Assembly: GCA_039000515.1 (NCBI GenBank)
Contig: JBCFYV010000012.1
Location: 14,148,790-14,212,789, forward strand
DNA from: Timema cristinae
Taxonomy: Eukaryota; Arthropoda; Insecta; Phasmatodea; Timematidae
DNA length: 64,000 nucleotides
Direction: 5' to 3'
The translations under genes were made by a program, and so were the position numbers. The notes under the pieces are model-generated. The model was not told the origin of the DNA and ran no database searches. It was given only the letters and a program-made list of their open reading frames with translations. Positions 11,561-22,979 of the stretch are shown piece by piece (position 1 is the first letter of the stretch; each line of letters begins with the position of its first letter).

Positions 11561-12700
11561 TAAGTTAGTTGCGCTTACGTCAATTCTAGGCATTAAAGTT
11601 GGATACAATATAAATAGCGGGTTAAAGACAAACCTTTGTTAGTTTTACTTATTAAATACTCATTTGTATAAACGAGTGAGCATTAATATAAACATGAAAG
11701 TAAGCACTTAAGGTTCTTGGCAAAAATTGAGTTAGAATTTCTTGGCGTCAAAAAAAGCAGCAATTCTTATTATTTCAAGCAAACTGTCCTCTATATTATA
11801 ATATTGCTGTTGATTTTATTCTCAATAATTTATTATTTTATTAATATCTTTCAACAAAAACAGACTATAATGTTTTATTCACATCTTTCCTGATAAACTT
11901 ATTTTACCAAAAGTAAACTCTAGATATTAAGAAGACCTTAGTTTGCTAGTGCATCTTGTCTACCAAGTAGGGGGGAGAGGAAAAAACAAATGAGTCAATG
12001 ACTATTATTGTCAATATTATATGTTTTACCCATTGTGAAAGTACTGACCATAATCGCACTAAGTAGTTTCCAGTAGTTATCAACGTATCTTGTGTTCACG
12101 GCAAACATTTGAATATTAGTATTTTTGGGGGCACACTTGAAAGGATTATAGAGCATATGCCAATTAAAAAATCAAACGAAAGTTTTTGAAAATGTAACAA
12201 AAAACATCATTGTTCAATATTTTATAATATGAGTGTTTTTTTTATATTTATAAATTAACAATACAATAATAAACCCAATGTAGAGATCACGTATGTAATT
12301 CATAATTTTAATCCTCTTACTTAATTTTATTGTGTGATCAGGAGTGAACTATAAACGTGCTTATCATCTCTTATCTATTAAACTCAGCGAAGATCTGGAT
12401 TGTGGCAAGAATATGTAAGCTAAGACATGAAACGTAACTCGGCGTGTATGTGCTGACTGTGAGGAACGTAAATGTATCAGGTGATCCACACAGTTATCTG
12501 TCTTTGTCATTTCACCACTGACACTGTGTTAAATAGCGGTACATAACAGGGATAGTGTGACTTTACGAACCAGTGTGCCGCTAGTCTAGTGTGCCGCCTC
12601 TTATCTACATTCCTTAATGAGTATCTTAAAATCCAAACTTGTTGAATACTAATGTAATGAATAACTCAAATCAAATTGTACACATTTTTAATATTTTCTT
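11561..12700. other. Non-coding DNA, with a higher-complexity patch at 12400-12610
   Basis: It is AT-rich apart from 12400-12610. That patch carries two AGTGTGCCGC words 17 bases apart and ordinary-complexity sequence with no open frame. It could be conserved non-coding DNA or an unrecognised old repeat. Confidence 0.45.
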
Positions 12701-12701
12701 T

Positions 12702-12947
12702 TAGCAGCGCGTATTACTACCAGTTTGGGTTATACTCTTGGGTACTATTTACGATGATGGCGTCAGGGATTAGGAAGGTTATGTTTATAGCAATTGTACT
12801 CACATTTGCGTGGAGACAGAGTGGAAAATCATTTAGTAAAAACCACCCTCAGTACACCCAACCAAGAATCAAATATCAATCTCCTCAACATCGGCAGTCT
12901 AGTCTACTGCAAGAGTAGCGCCTTAGACCATGCGGCCACTGAGGTGG
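12702..12947 (-). mobile_element. SINE family 3 copy
   Basis: The tail TAGCAGCGCGTATTACTACC and CAGTTTGGGTTATAC are at the left. The body has GGGATTAGGAAGGTTATG and TTTGCGTGGAGACAGAGTGG. The head, on the minus strand, carries the long variable arm (GGCAGTCTAGTCTACTGC) and ends in GCGGCCACTGAGGTGG. Open frames at 12676-12976 run through it and are not genes. Confidence 0.9.
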
Positions 12948-13790
12948 ATAATATTTTAATAATATTTACATTTTAAAAAAGAAAAATTTATTAATTTAGT
13001 GGATTATACAATATTAATTTCAATAACTTAAAGTAAGAGCATGGAGAAAATCACCTTTAGTTTAAAAAATTCAATACAATTATAAAGTCAATATGTTAAA
13101 ATAAATCTAAATCTTAAATAATATTTACCATATTATTTTGAAAGATGTTGTATGTTGCAAGCCGAGACTTAGTTCCATAACTTGTTGTTTTCAAAAACAC
13201 ACAGGTCAACAATATCTCACCATTGACTTCAGGAAGTTTATTGGGACAGTACATTGAATAAAACATGGCTGTCAAATTATTGTCTAGAAAAATTAAACAT
13301 TGTCTCAAAATGTTTTATTTAGTGTTACATTTTTTATGACACCGTGCCAACCAAATGGTGCTCGCATACCACCCAGTGGAACGTGTGCCATATATTTGTT
13401 ATACTTGGTATGGAGTGGGGTCGTTACAACCACTTCATTAAGACAGAAAAACGGGTATTTATTACTAAAGGAAATTCCTCGCCATTTTGGGCAGCGATCA
13501 TAGTATTTATTAAATAATATTTAGTTTTAATTATCCTGCACCGGAACATTTTCAACATAATCTAAAATCAGCTCTCTATTTTATTTTTTTTATTCCTTTT
13601 ATAGATATTCTTCATTTTCACACTAGAAAGTACGTATAAGCCAACAAGAATAAAATTAGGAGTTCACATTTCCTAGAAGACAGCTAAGTGTTCATAACAT
13701 CTCACATGCAAGGAGAGATGGGTTTATAGTAATAATTATTAATATAACTATTAATCATTTGTATTAAATTTAATTCATAAGCTTTTTTAT
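12948..13790. other. Non-coding DNA
   Basis: I recognise no gene. The open frames of about 65 residues here have no domain signature and lack neighbouring splice signals. Confidence 0.5.
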
Positions 13791-14114
13791 GTGTATTTTG
13801 ATTTTATTCGGAATACACACGAAAATATTACTCTCATTTTAATTTTGAGTCGGTTTAGGTTTCCTTACATTTTGGATTTGAAGTTTGCAAGAGTTTGGAA
13901 TACTAATTGGCGGATATATGTTTTAGAGACAGATCACAATTATGTGGCACACTTTGAAGAACTTACGGTACACCAATGTGTGCTGAGTTTCTTACAAACA
14001 CTGATTTCTAAACCAAGAAATATAATTGATAAGTTTGAGTTTCAAGAAAATGTACAATATCTCAAAGTTAAAATTAGAAAGACATCTGAAAAAAAAAGAA
14101 TTATTACCAAATAA
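13791..14114 (+). CDS. Doubtful 107-residue open frame
   Basis: I do not recognise this frame. It is longer than its AT-rich neighbours, lies outside the named repeats, and has a mixed composition with several Trp, His, Glu and Arg residues (FARVWNTNWRIYVLETDH), ending in a lysine-rich tail (KIRKTSEKKRIITK). There is no signal peptide, membrane span or known motif. No promoter or polyadenylation signal stands out. It could be a fragment of a decayed mobile-element protein, or chance. Confidence 0.2.
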   Translation: MYFDFIRNTHENITLILILSRFRFPYILDLKFARVWNTNWRIYVLETDHNYVAHFEELTVHQCVLSFLQTLISKPRNIIDKFEFQENVQYLKVKIRKTSEKKRIITK

Positions 14115-16009
14115 ACTGTGAAGGGATCTAACCACAACCACTCTAGATCAGATGGCCATTACTATCAGTCCTAGGATAGCCTATATGAATACCCCTTTAT
14201 AAAGTAATATCATATTTTAATGGTGGTAAATATTGATAACAATGTTCCATGGTATCGTTGTTATTCTATAGCTATTCCTGATATATATCAAAATTGACAG
14301 CTAATGATTACATGACTTGATGTATGAATAACTGAGACTAGATCTAGTTTATTTTCTATCAGTCAAATAAGGTTATTTCTATTAAAATTAGACTTAAACT
14401 TCTTTGGGACTATTTTGTAATGTATTATTCTGACCGGATAAGATATATAAAGCTTATATCATAGTTAGGGAGTACTGTACGTACATTTTAACTCCTACAG
14501 TACTTCCTTAAGACGTTCAGTCCCTTCTTAATACAGGAAGCCCAAAGTGCTTGCTATATTATGAGTGAAACAACTAGTGTTTTCAAATATTTTTCATGTT
14601 TTAATTGGTGGTGACTTAGTTCATCTGGATACAATACAGTGCTGTAAAGTAACCTCAACTCACTCGGCATGGTGGAGGGCTTACATGGCATAGTGCCATT
14701 ATGGCGCAGATTAAAAGACAAGGTTATATTTTAATCCATCAAATTATTACTGATACCTTTCATTGTAAACGGAGTGTACATGCCACACTAATTCAGACCG
14801 AGTGCTTTAGTATTATTTACCTAAACCATACTGTTCGTGTTTTCTAATTACATAATTAATAAACAGTGGCTATTCGATCATACACAATATTTGGAGTACT
14901 GTTTTACTTAGTAGCTATAAAAATATCTTTGAAGCTACAATTATTCCAATTGGCAGATATATTTATGAAAATATTAAACATAGAAAGGTGTATTATAAAT
15001 ATACATGAATAAAAACAAATAGTAATAGTGTTTTCCTGAAGACTTAGATACGAATGAAATAATTCTTGTAAAATTATCTTAATTATTTTTTATGTTTACT
15101 AAATATTTATAAAGGGCCATAACCTAAATAATGCTCTGCACTCGAATATATACCAACTATACACATATATACAATTAAGGCTAAAGGCTTACTAACTTAC
15201 TTTATGGAATCAGGAACTGGATAGTTCATTGCAACATTTACAAAAGTACACTGCCTCCTATCTAGAGAAAGGTTTAGTAATTTTTTGATAAAATGGATGA
15301 TTACACTATTGTAATGCTACCAGAAAAAAAAATTCTAGACTATTTAAATTTTGGTCAACAATTTTAATTCATATGTTCATAATTCCTAAAATGGATTTTT
15401 TTAAATAAATTGTATTTATATTTATGTCGTTAATTACTAAAGTGTCTAAGTGATTTGGCTAATTTATTTAAAACCATAATAATCATAATTATATTCATGA
15501 TTAATATGAATGTAAAAATACATTATTATAAAGATAATTTAATATAATTTTAAAAGTGTATGATGTGTAGTTAGATAGTTATTTAATTGTTGGATTAGTT
15601 TCTCTGTATTACAATTATAAATTTGTAAGTATTGTAAAAAAAAGTGTTGCATTTATTTGGTGCTCCAATTCTTAGTTTCACATTACTAAATTTTTAAATT
15701 GAGTAATCAATTTGCATTTATTTGGTGCACCAGTTCTTAATTCCTATACGAGATGATCGCATATATTATTTAATAGTTTATTAATGGGAAAGGTAAACTT
15801 TTAAAACAAGCTATTCGCTTTTTTGTGGAGGCAAAAACCTTCCCTTGACATTCAAACTTCAACCTCTTTGTCACAAGTATATCAGACCAGAAACATAATG
15901 ATGATGCCTTACTTAGCTCATGTACTTAGCAATGTATGTTTAAAAACATTAAAGAGGCCCTGTTTATTATTGTTAGTCACAGGCTCCCATAAAAGTGTAA
16001 TAGGTATTC
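14115..16009. other. AT-rich non-coding DNA with small hairpins
   Basis: A hairpin at 14466-14510 pairs GGAGTACTGTA with TACAGTACTTCC. Another at about 14686-14701 pairs ATGGCA with TGCCAT. A copy of the short dispersed repeat around CATGACTTGATGTATGAATA lies at 14275-14326. TTGCATTTATTTGGTGC occurs twice, near 15646 and 15710. No gene was seen. Confidence 0.5.
14275..14326 (+). repeat. Short dispersed repeat R1 (CACATGACTTGATGTATGAATA type)
   Basis: ATCAAAATTGACAGCTAATG and ATTACATGACTTGATGTATG match copies at 25.83, 38.80, 42.52 and 57.41 kb. No coding potential or terminal structure is visible, so the element type is unknown. Confidence 0.55.
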
Positions 16010-16375
16010 GCAGACATTCAGCCATCCTGGCCTTTCTCTGCCAAATGCCCGCGCTCACCCCCTCACTCACGCTTTTTGTGCGTCTCCACTCGTGAGTCTC
16101 CGGCGACCGCGTCGGGCGTCTCCGCCGCCCCTTCGTCCCTGGCGTCTCCATCCCTCCCTGCACTCAAACCCGTTAGTTTCACCCTCCCTTTCAAGCCGGA
16201 AAGAGTCGGAGGGGGGTCGTCGTTTTGGTTCCCAGAGTCGTTTCGGACGTGGTGGCGGGCGGCTGAAGCATTTTACCTTCGTATCGAAGAGAGGCGGTTG
16301 ACTAGGAACCTCGCGTCTCAGTATAGTAGGAACCGTGCGGTTTCACCCGTCACACGACCATTTTTTATTTAGTCA
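16010..16375. promoter_or_regulatory. GC- and CpG-rich island upstream of the 17.6-kb exon
   Basis: This is one of the most GC-rich stretches of the window, with dense CpG (GGCGACCGCGTCGGGCGTCT, GGAGGGGGGTCGTCGTTT). It has an initiator-like TCAGT at 16318-16322. Frames of 69-98 residues occur in overlapping phases and on both strands. They are Ser/Pro/Arg-rich and match no family I know, so composition is the simplest explanation. It may be an upstream promoter or 5' untranslated exon of the gene starting at 17.6 kb; this is inference. Confidence 0.5.
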
Positions 16376-17490
16376 CCCTCTTCTATCTCGTTTATTTCTA
16401 AAGATAGCATTCTTTTTTATTCCTTCCCTTTTTTTTTACATTTAGACGGACAAGAACTCTTAAGGTATCTTAACCTCTATTCGATTCAAACGGCTTCCAG
16501 CCATGATTGGTTTTTTGATAGCAGATGATCAGGTGTGCATTCAGGTTTCGCTTGTAAACGCCGAAGAAGAATTGTGATCAGTTTCCAGACACTAGCTAAG
16601 ACTAATCGAAAACCAGGACATCGAGAACCACGATACGGAATATTTTAACAAGGTGACCATTTGCTGATAGTCGTTTTTCCTATCTTAATTGCATATCAAT
16701 ATTAAGTTTTAAAATAAAGTGCATTTAAAAACTGTAATTGACAATTTCTTAAACTATCACTGATTTGTTATTAAGAGGAAATACTTGCATAAAATCAAGT
16801 TTGTTTGTTTTCTTAAGGTGAGGAGAAAAAGTTTTTTTATTCGTAATCGCTTTTTGCTTACGTGAACTTTTTTTGGTAAGAAAAAAAAAGATTTATTTGA
16901 CTGGTGTTGTTTACTTTGCTTTATACCTTACCCATTTTTCCTTCCTTACACTTCGCCCATTGATACAATTCTCGGTCCTATCCCTTTCTTCACGTCATTC
17001 AGCTTCTGAGTTACGTATCACCCAACTTTTCATTCTTCTTTCTTTCTTTTCGTTCCCTCTTTTGTGAAATTGAATCCCATTGAAGAAGAACGTAAAGAAC
17101 GAACTTTTAGTGTGCTCATTTTATATTGTTCCTTCTTTTTTAAACGTAAACAAATCACACACACACACGTAAAACTTTTACTAAAGAAGAACATAAAAGG
17201 GATATATTACTTTTTAAGAAGATTCATTCTCATGAAAATCTATTTTCGTTAAACTAGTTCTGTATTGAAGTTATATATTTTTTAAGACGACATATATTTA
17301 AATACATTTTAGAGACTATATATATTTAAAAAAAACTCGAAAATTTGACACTTGTTATTTATAAAAGAAGAAAAACTGTCGTCACAGATTTTAAGAAGCC
17401 GGAATGTTAAGTTGAAGAGTGCATCGTTAATTTTTTTATGTTTATGAACTTGCAAGGTTAGTGTGTTATCTTTCGGCTGAAGATTGGACG
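16376..17490. other. Region between CpG island and TATA promoter, partly pyrimidine-rich
   Basis: 16910-17060 is C/T-rich on the plus strand (CCTTCCTTACACTTCGCCC, CTTCTTTCTTTCTTTTCG), with a short (CA)n near 17157. No convincing exon was seen. The frames at 16873-17067 and 17064-17252 have no recognisable domains. If transcription starts at the CpG island, this would be leader or first intron. Confidence 0.4.
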
Positions 17491-17492
17491 GT

Positions 17493-17498
17493 CACGTG
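17493..17498 (+). promoter_or_regulatory. E-box CACGTG, 51 bases upstream of the TATA box
   Basis: A palindromic bHLH/bZIP-type site sits 80 bases upstream of the inferred start site. Such sites occur by chance, so this is a candidate only. Confidence 0.35.
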
Positions 17499-17548
17499 GT
17501 TAAGGACGCGTGCTTATAACCTCCTTTCCCCTAGTTCCCCTTCCCCTT

Positions 17549-17580
17549 ATAAAACAAATCACCCCGTTTAAGTTTCACCG
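17549..17580 (+). promoter_or_regulatory. TATA box and initiator of the 17.6-kb gene
   Basis: TATAAAA lies at 17549-17555. An initiator-like TTCACC has its A at 17578, which places the TATA box at the canonical -29. The promoter sits at an abrupt shift from AT-rich to GC-rich sequence and just before the exon with a strong splice donor. The inferred 5' leader is 64 bases. Confidence 0.5.
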
Positions 17581-17641
17581 ACGTCTTCGTCATCGTGATC
17601 GGTAGTTGCGACCGTTCTACGTATTCCCAGCGTCGTTGTGA

Positions 17642-17861
17642 ATGCCAGCCAGTCTGTTGCCGTATCTACCGGTGACGCTTGGCGCTGCCCGAACCTCCCC
17701 GTCCATCGTCCCGATGTTGGCCATGTCGACGCTCATGATGCCAGCGGCGACGATGACGACCATGACCAACCCCGGGCCCATCCCGGTGGCCCAGGCCAAG
17801 TTCGAGGCGAACGGTAAGCTGGTGGTCCCCCTCAACCACAACAGCGCCGGCAACAAAGCAG
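17642..17861 (+). CDS. First coding exon of an unrecognised gene (partial, 73 codons plus one base)
   Basis: I do not recognise the product. The exon is GC-rich in AT-rich surroundings and reads as a Met/Ala/Thr/Pro-rich amino-terminal segment followed by a more ordinary stretch (AKFEANGKLVVPLNHNS). It ends at CAG|GTAAAG, a strong splice donor, leaving a phase-1 intron. An in-frame TGA directly precedes the first ATG, so the frame opens there. That ATG has weak context, whereas Met28 (17723, GCCATGT) and Met41 (17762, ACCATGA) have better ones, so the true start may be downstream. There is no signal peptide or membrane span. The low-complexity start and CpG-rich promoter would fit a regulatory protein with large introns, but no domain shows this. 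No following exon was identified in the next 46 kb. Confidence 0.55.
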
Positions 17862-19976
17862 GTAAAGAACAGCCATCATCCTGATGTCACTGCCTGATAG
17901 CAGGGTCTACAAACCTCAAAAAAAGTCAAACATAGCGTCGTTTAAAGAGAGTTCAAGCAAGCTTAGGTTTTTTAAACATATTATCTTTTTTGTTGGGAAA
18001 CAAATTCAACCCTCTTAATTGATAAACTTTTATCCCAAAAAAAATTTTTGGAGGACTCTCTCTGATATTTTATTGCTATGCCACGTTTTATTACGAATGT
18101 ACATATCTTAAATCTAAAAGAAATTACAAGATCTCTTTCACGTATTTTAAGACATGTGATATTTAGCTGTCCCTTTTGATATACATTATTAATACTTATA
18201 AAATAACTTTAGTATATAATTAAATGTTTTCAAGGTTGGCTGCAATAAATATGTTCTTAGTAATATAATATATAAATAAGATAACCTACGCTAAATTAAA
18301 ATAATTGTCTTAGGATAGACTTAAATGTAGAGCTACAAGGAAGACAGAAACTGGGAAGCGTGTTAAAAATAGATAAATCAGAGAATTCGGTGTGAAAGAA
18401 AGGTCTAGAAAATTTAAAAAATACTTGAATTTTCAAATAATTCTATACTAGTATTATTAAGAAAAAGCATAATAATATACCATTGTGTAAACTATCCATT
18501 TAACCACAAATCGTGTGCTTTTGCAAGGATCACTAGCAAATTTGTATTTAATAACTCTTTTTTTATATATACACAATGTTTAAAACAACGATAAATATTA
18601 TTTATAATCTACAATATAATAAACAGTTAAAAATGCTTATTTATTTCGTATAAAAAGCCGGTTAATTCAGGAAGTTAAAATAATTGACTAACCATTTTTT
18701 ATAAAATAGCTATCATATCTTTTAAAGAATAAATAAGTATTATATATAAAACTCCAATAAATTCCCATAAATGTTTTAATGTTTTATACAGCCTTGTAAA
18801 TTTAAAAAGGATACAATTATTTTTAATATTCAGTTAATGTGTACATATCGTTAAATTCATATTTACTTAAAGTTTTTTTACCCAAAGATTAGATATAAAC
18901 AATTAAATATTCGTTTGGATTCTCCAAAGGAACGGTTTCGATGCTAAAAAACTATTTTTTTAATATGTTAATACAATAAATCAAGAAGCACTTACAAAAT
19001 ATAATTCTCTTATTCTTTACCTATGAGAAAATGACTTTAGATAAATCAAAACCAAAACAACTGATTAAAACCAAATAGGTTGAAAGAATAGAGGTCTTTT
19101 GAGAGTATAATATAACCCTACAATATCATTATTTTTAAAATAAAGCCGCTATAATTCGAAGTAATTAATATATAGAACTTGACCCCTATCAGTATAGTTT
19201 GTTGCTTTATTCTAAAAAATTAATTTTTATTTTTACTAAATAAATAGTCAATTGAGACAGTTTATGAAGGCTTTTCTGCAAAAAACTATCCCTTAATAAA
19301 CTGCAAACTAGTGTTAGCAATCTAATAGTATTGGTAAGGACAATGCTTCAGTCTATTATCACTCATTAGAACTTAATTTTAGTCCAGAGGTAGTTAAGAC
19401 TATCTTCATAAGGGGTGAAGTCCTTTAGGTACGTGTAATTTAAAGTTGACTATAAATTTAATAACAAATGCAAGTAAAATAAAAAAAATAGGTAAATGGT
19501 TGAAAAAAATAATTATAATATTGTAAACGAATTTATATAAAGTACCAAATGTAGTTTAGATTTTTAAATATATAAATTATACCATCATAAATTTCCTATC
19601 AATTTCTAATATTTAGGAAAAAAAACTATATTGAAATAATTTGTTTGCAAATTTAATATTAAAATTAATATTTGTTTTATTTTTGCACATTGCCCTGAAA
19701 AGATTATAAACATTCTAGAACTCCTCATGAATTAAAAAGTTTTTCATAATAATATACTGTGGCTTATATATGTTAAATCTAGAATATTTTGCGTTAAGAT
19801 ATAAATTAGTAAAACTGTTATAGAGGGTTTTGTTTTGTTATATTTATATCAAATATGTATATATTGTTAACAAATTGTGGTTTTTTAGAAACCTTTATAG
19901 AATAGACTATTATAATCCATATTTTTATTCAACGTATAATCTAAGCTACACGGTCGTAATCATTCTATAATCATTA
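17862..19976. other. AT-rich DNA after the splice donor (probable intron start)
   Basis: GTAAAG opens the stretch. It is AT-rich with no named repeat, no convincing 3' splice site plus open exon, and no polyadenylation context that I would trust. Confidence 0.5.
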
Positions 19977-20003
19977 TATTATTATTATTATTATTATTAT
20001 TAT
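19977..20003. repeat. (ATT)9 microsatellite
   Basis: Nine ATT units lie about 54 bases before a truncated family 1 SINE. The opposite orientation to that SINE's AAT tail means it is not the same tail. Confidence 0.95.
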
Positions 20004-20057
20004 GTAGCTTAAACTAAAAATTATAGGTCTATATATAAACCAATCAATTAAAATATT

Positions 20058-20296
20058 GTTTGATCCTCGGTCCCAGTACAGATCTATCTGATTACCAAAC
20101 CCTTCCTTCACCTCTGACAAGAGTGTATTAATCACAAGTTGTGAATGGAGAATGCCAGGCCTCCACCGTGGTTCGGATTCCACGTTAAACTGTAGGCCCT
20201 TCATTTCATCTCACAATCACCCTACCATTACACATTAGCGTAAGTTCGTATAACCCGAACGGGTAGTAAGACGCGGTGCTAATAATAATAATAATA
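20058..20296 (+). mobile_element. SINE family 1, 5'-truncated copy 2 with target-site duplication
   Basis: The element begins inside the B box (GTTTGATCCTCGGTCC) and lacks the A box. The rest runs through to GGGTAGTAAGACGCGG and an AAT tail. ATTAAAATATT flanks it perfectly at 20047-20057 and 20297-20307, so the truncation happened at insertion, not by later deletion. It carries the GTGTATTAATCACAA insertion of subfamily B. Confidence 0.93.
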
Positions 20297-20307
20297 ATTA
20301 AAATATT

Positions 20308-21913
20308 TATGATGCTAAAGATAGGTAGTACTTTTATTCTTTGTTCCTGAAGAAATATATATTCATCAAAAGGTGAGCTTCTATATATTTCTATTTCGTA
20401 TTATTATATGTCTCATGTAAGTTAGAGTAAAATAGGAAAATAACATCTTAAGTATGGTTATCAGTAGTTATTAATGATTCTGGAAGAAACCTCTTTTATT
20501 TATGCTAGATTGGTACATGTTTCACAACAGCTAATACTGACTTAATCAACGATAGCTCTAAGCTAATCAGTAACACATTTGTATGGCTACAGGATCTAAA
20601 TTCGTTTCTAAGAAATTCTTAGAATGAAATTTCGGGGAGATTTGTGTTTTTCTTCCCGTAATGAATAATTAACATTCGAGAAACTTGTTTGTGTGTTTAA
20701 ACACTGGGTGTTATTTTACATAAACAGTGAGTTTATAAAATACACCTTAAAATGTATACATCTAGTAAAAATACAAAGGAAAAATAATAAAGTTGGTAGT
20801 CTGGCATTAGTAAACCTACATTAGTATAGAGAGAGGATGAAGAAACCATCCTCACTTCTCTAACTCACCATAAATTGCAAACTTGTACTATGTGAGTTTA
20901 ACAATCTAGTTTATAGCATATTGCTATTGAAACGTTTGGTGATGTATGGACTATATATATTTCTATAAAATTATAATAACATATTTTCCAACCTTATACG
21001 TATGTAGGGTTTGTTGAATCTGTATTTTAAAATTGTAAAAATAATACGTCTTAATATATGAAGTACAAAGCTTAGAATATAGTGTATTTATAATAAGTAG
21101 TTTAGCCAACTTTCTAAAAAACATTTAATTAAGTCACTGTTTATTTTAAACCTAATGTAATTATTATTATTTAAAGAATTAAAGTGTTATAAAATTATCA
21201 CAACATTTTGAAATAAAACATTTTCTTGATTAAATTAATCGTGTTTAGTTCATTATTAAGTGAATATTATTTATTTAAGAACATGTTTGAATATAGCAAA
21301 AAGTATTTACAAAACAAGACTTTTGGTTTAGGCTTAAGTTAGAAAAAAAAACAAAAAAAAATTCAATTAGTTTGGATAAAACCGTCAGAATATATGTGAT
21401 GGCAGTTTGATACGCCCGGGTGTGAAATAATAATACAGATTACTGAACGAATAATAAATGAAGATGTATGTAATTTTATGTGTGTATTTCACGTTCACTT
21501 TAAATTTAAATCCACCAATATACGAATTCAGAAATGTATAAGGAGAAAAATATTAAAAATAAATAAACTAGAGTAACAGAAGAGTTTTTTTTGTTTAACC
21601 TAAATAACAATTTATTGAGATCTATATATTGTCCGAAGACCCGTAAACTCCAGCTATATAAGAAACAACCAGCTACTAAATAAACAGTTTGTGTAAGCCA
21701 TCAGGATACTTTTCTTAGATATTTGTTTCCATCTTATTAGTTATTATATATGATATATTTCTTATAAATTATATTTTCCCATTCTCTATCCCATCAGTAC
21801 GAATATTATGATGCACGAAAAAAAACCTAATTACTAAAATTGAATAAGCAATTAAATTTGTTTTAAAAATAAATTAAATTATATAAATTTGGACCATAGT
21901 AAGATTAAAAAGT
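20308..21913. other. AT-rich non-coding DNA
   Basis: I see no gene or named repeat. Confidence 0.6.
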
Positions 21914-21925
21914 TATAATTTTCTG

Positions 21926-22190
21926 GGTGACCTGGTGGTCTAGGGGTAAGGTGTCAGACTTCAGTGCTGGCGGCCGGGGTTCAATCCTCGGTCCCGGCAC
22001 AGATTTATCTGATTTCCAAACCCTTCCTTCACCTCTGACAAGACATCTTGTGAATGTGGGGAATGCCAGGCCTCCACCGTGGTTCGGATTCCACGTTAAA
22101 CTGTAGGTCCTTCATTTCATCTCACAATCACCCTACCATTACACATTAGCGTAAGTGCGTATAACCCGAACGGGTAGTAAGACGCGGTGC

Positions 22191-22238
<48 letters not shown>
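21926..22238 (+). mobile_element. SINE family 1, full-length copy 3 with expanded AAT tail
   Basis: Intact A box (TGGTCTAGGGGTAAGG) and B box (GGTTCAATCC), the full body, and a tail of about 16 AAT units. TATAATTTTCTG duplicates at 21914-21925 and 22239-22250. It belongs to the short subfamily A and is among the best-preserved copies in the window. Confidence 0.96.
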
Positions 22239-22240
<2 letters not shown>

Positions 22241-22250
22241 TAATTTTCTG

Positions 22251-22979
22251 AGTTATGTCAATTCGCTTGTAAGTTGCACGAGTAGGTTTATGTGTAGGCT
22301 AATGCTGATGGAAATTTAATTTGTTTCTTATTATCGTTGACTCTTAAGAAAGTTACACTATCCGCTTATGTCTCCCGTGAAACTAGTTTCTCTTTATTTA
22401 ATGTGCATAAGTTTATCTTTTATAATTTGTTCAGAAATTATATTTTACGCATATATAAGATCAGAAAATTATCCCGGATATAAATTATAATTTGTTTCAT
22501 TTGAAAAAAGTTATCCCTTGCAAAAATAAATAATACCTATCAATATTTAAAAACAATAACAATATAACCTACTGTTATATGAAACCCAGAAACATTGAAA
22601 TAGAATCTTATTTTAAAACTACAATCTTCATTTATAAATAGCATCCATAATTTATTCAGTTTAAGATAATAGAGAAGACTGATACGTGTTCGAATAATAG
22701 TGAAAAGCTAAGGAGTTCAGGTATTTTAAAAATCAGAAAACTAGGAACAGTTTAAAAATTTCAGAATATTCATATTTTTTATGATGATTCGTTAAAAGTA
22801 TAAAATGTAATTAATTTTAAATTATCTGTTATATTTATTAATAGGGCAGTTTTGTGTATAGCAATGATAAGTTTGTCTGTAATAATTTAAAAAAAACTCT
22901 TTATTTAAGAGTAAAGTGTTTACCAAATACATATAGATAAATACATATAAAATACCATCAAATATAATATAGTTCCAAA
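22251..22979. other. AT-rich non-coding DNA
   Basis: No gene or named repeat was seen. A 67-residue minus-strand frame (22822-23025) crosses into the next element. Confidence 0.55.

Noticed and set aside
12676..12976. Overlapping open frames of 60-80 residues
   Set aside because: They lie within a family 3 SINE, and the same text recurs in at least ten other places.
16076..16372. Protein-coding gene in the CpG island (frames of 69-98 residues)
   Set aside because: Overlapping frames in several phases and on both strands are Arg/Pro/Ser-rich as expected from GC-rich sequence, and none has a recognisable domain.
17617..17856. Minus-strand gene opposite the 17.6-kb exon
   Set aside because: A 79-residue frame exists, but the TATA box, initiator, splice donor and better amino-acid mix all support the plus strand.
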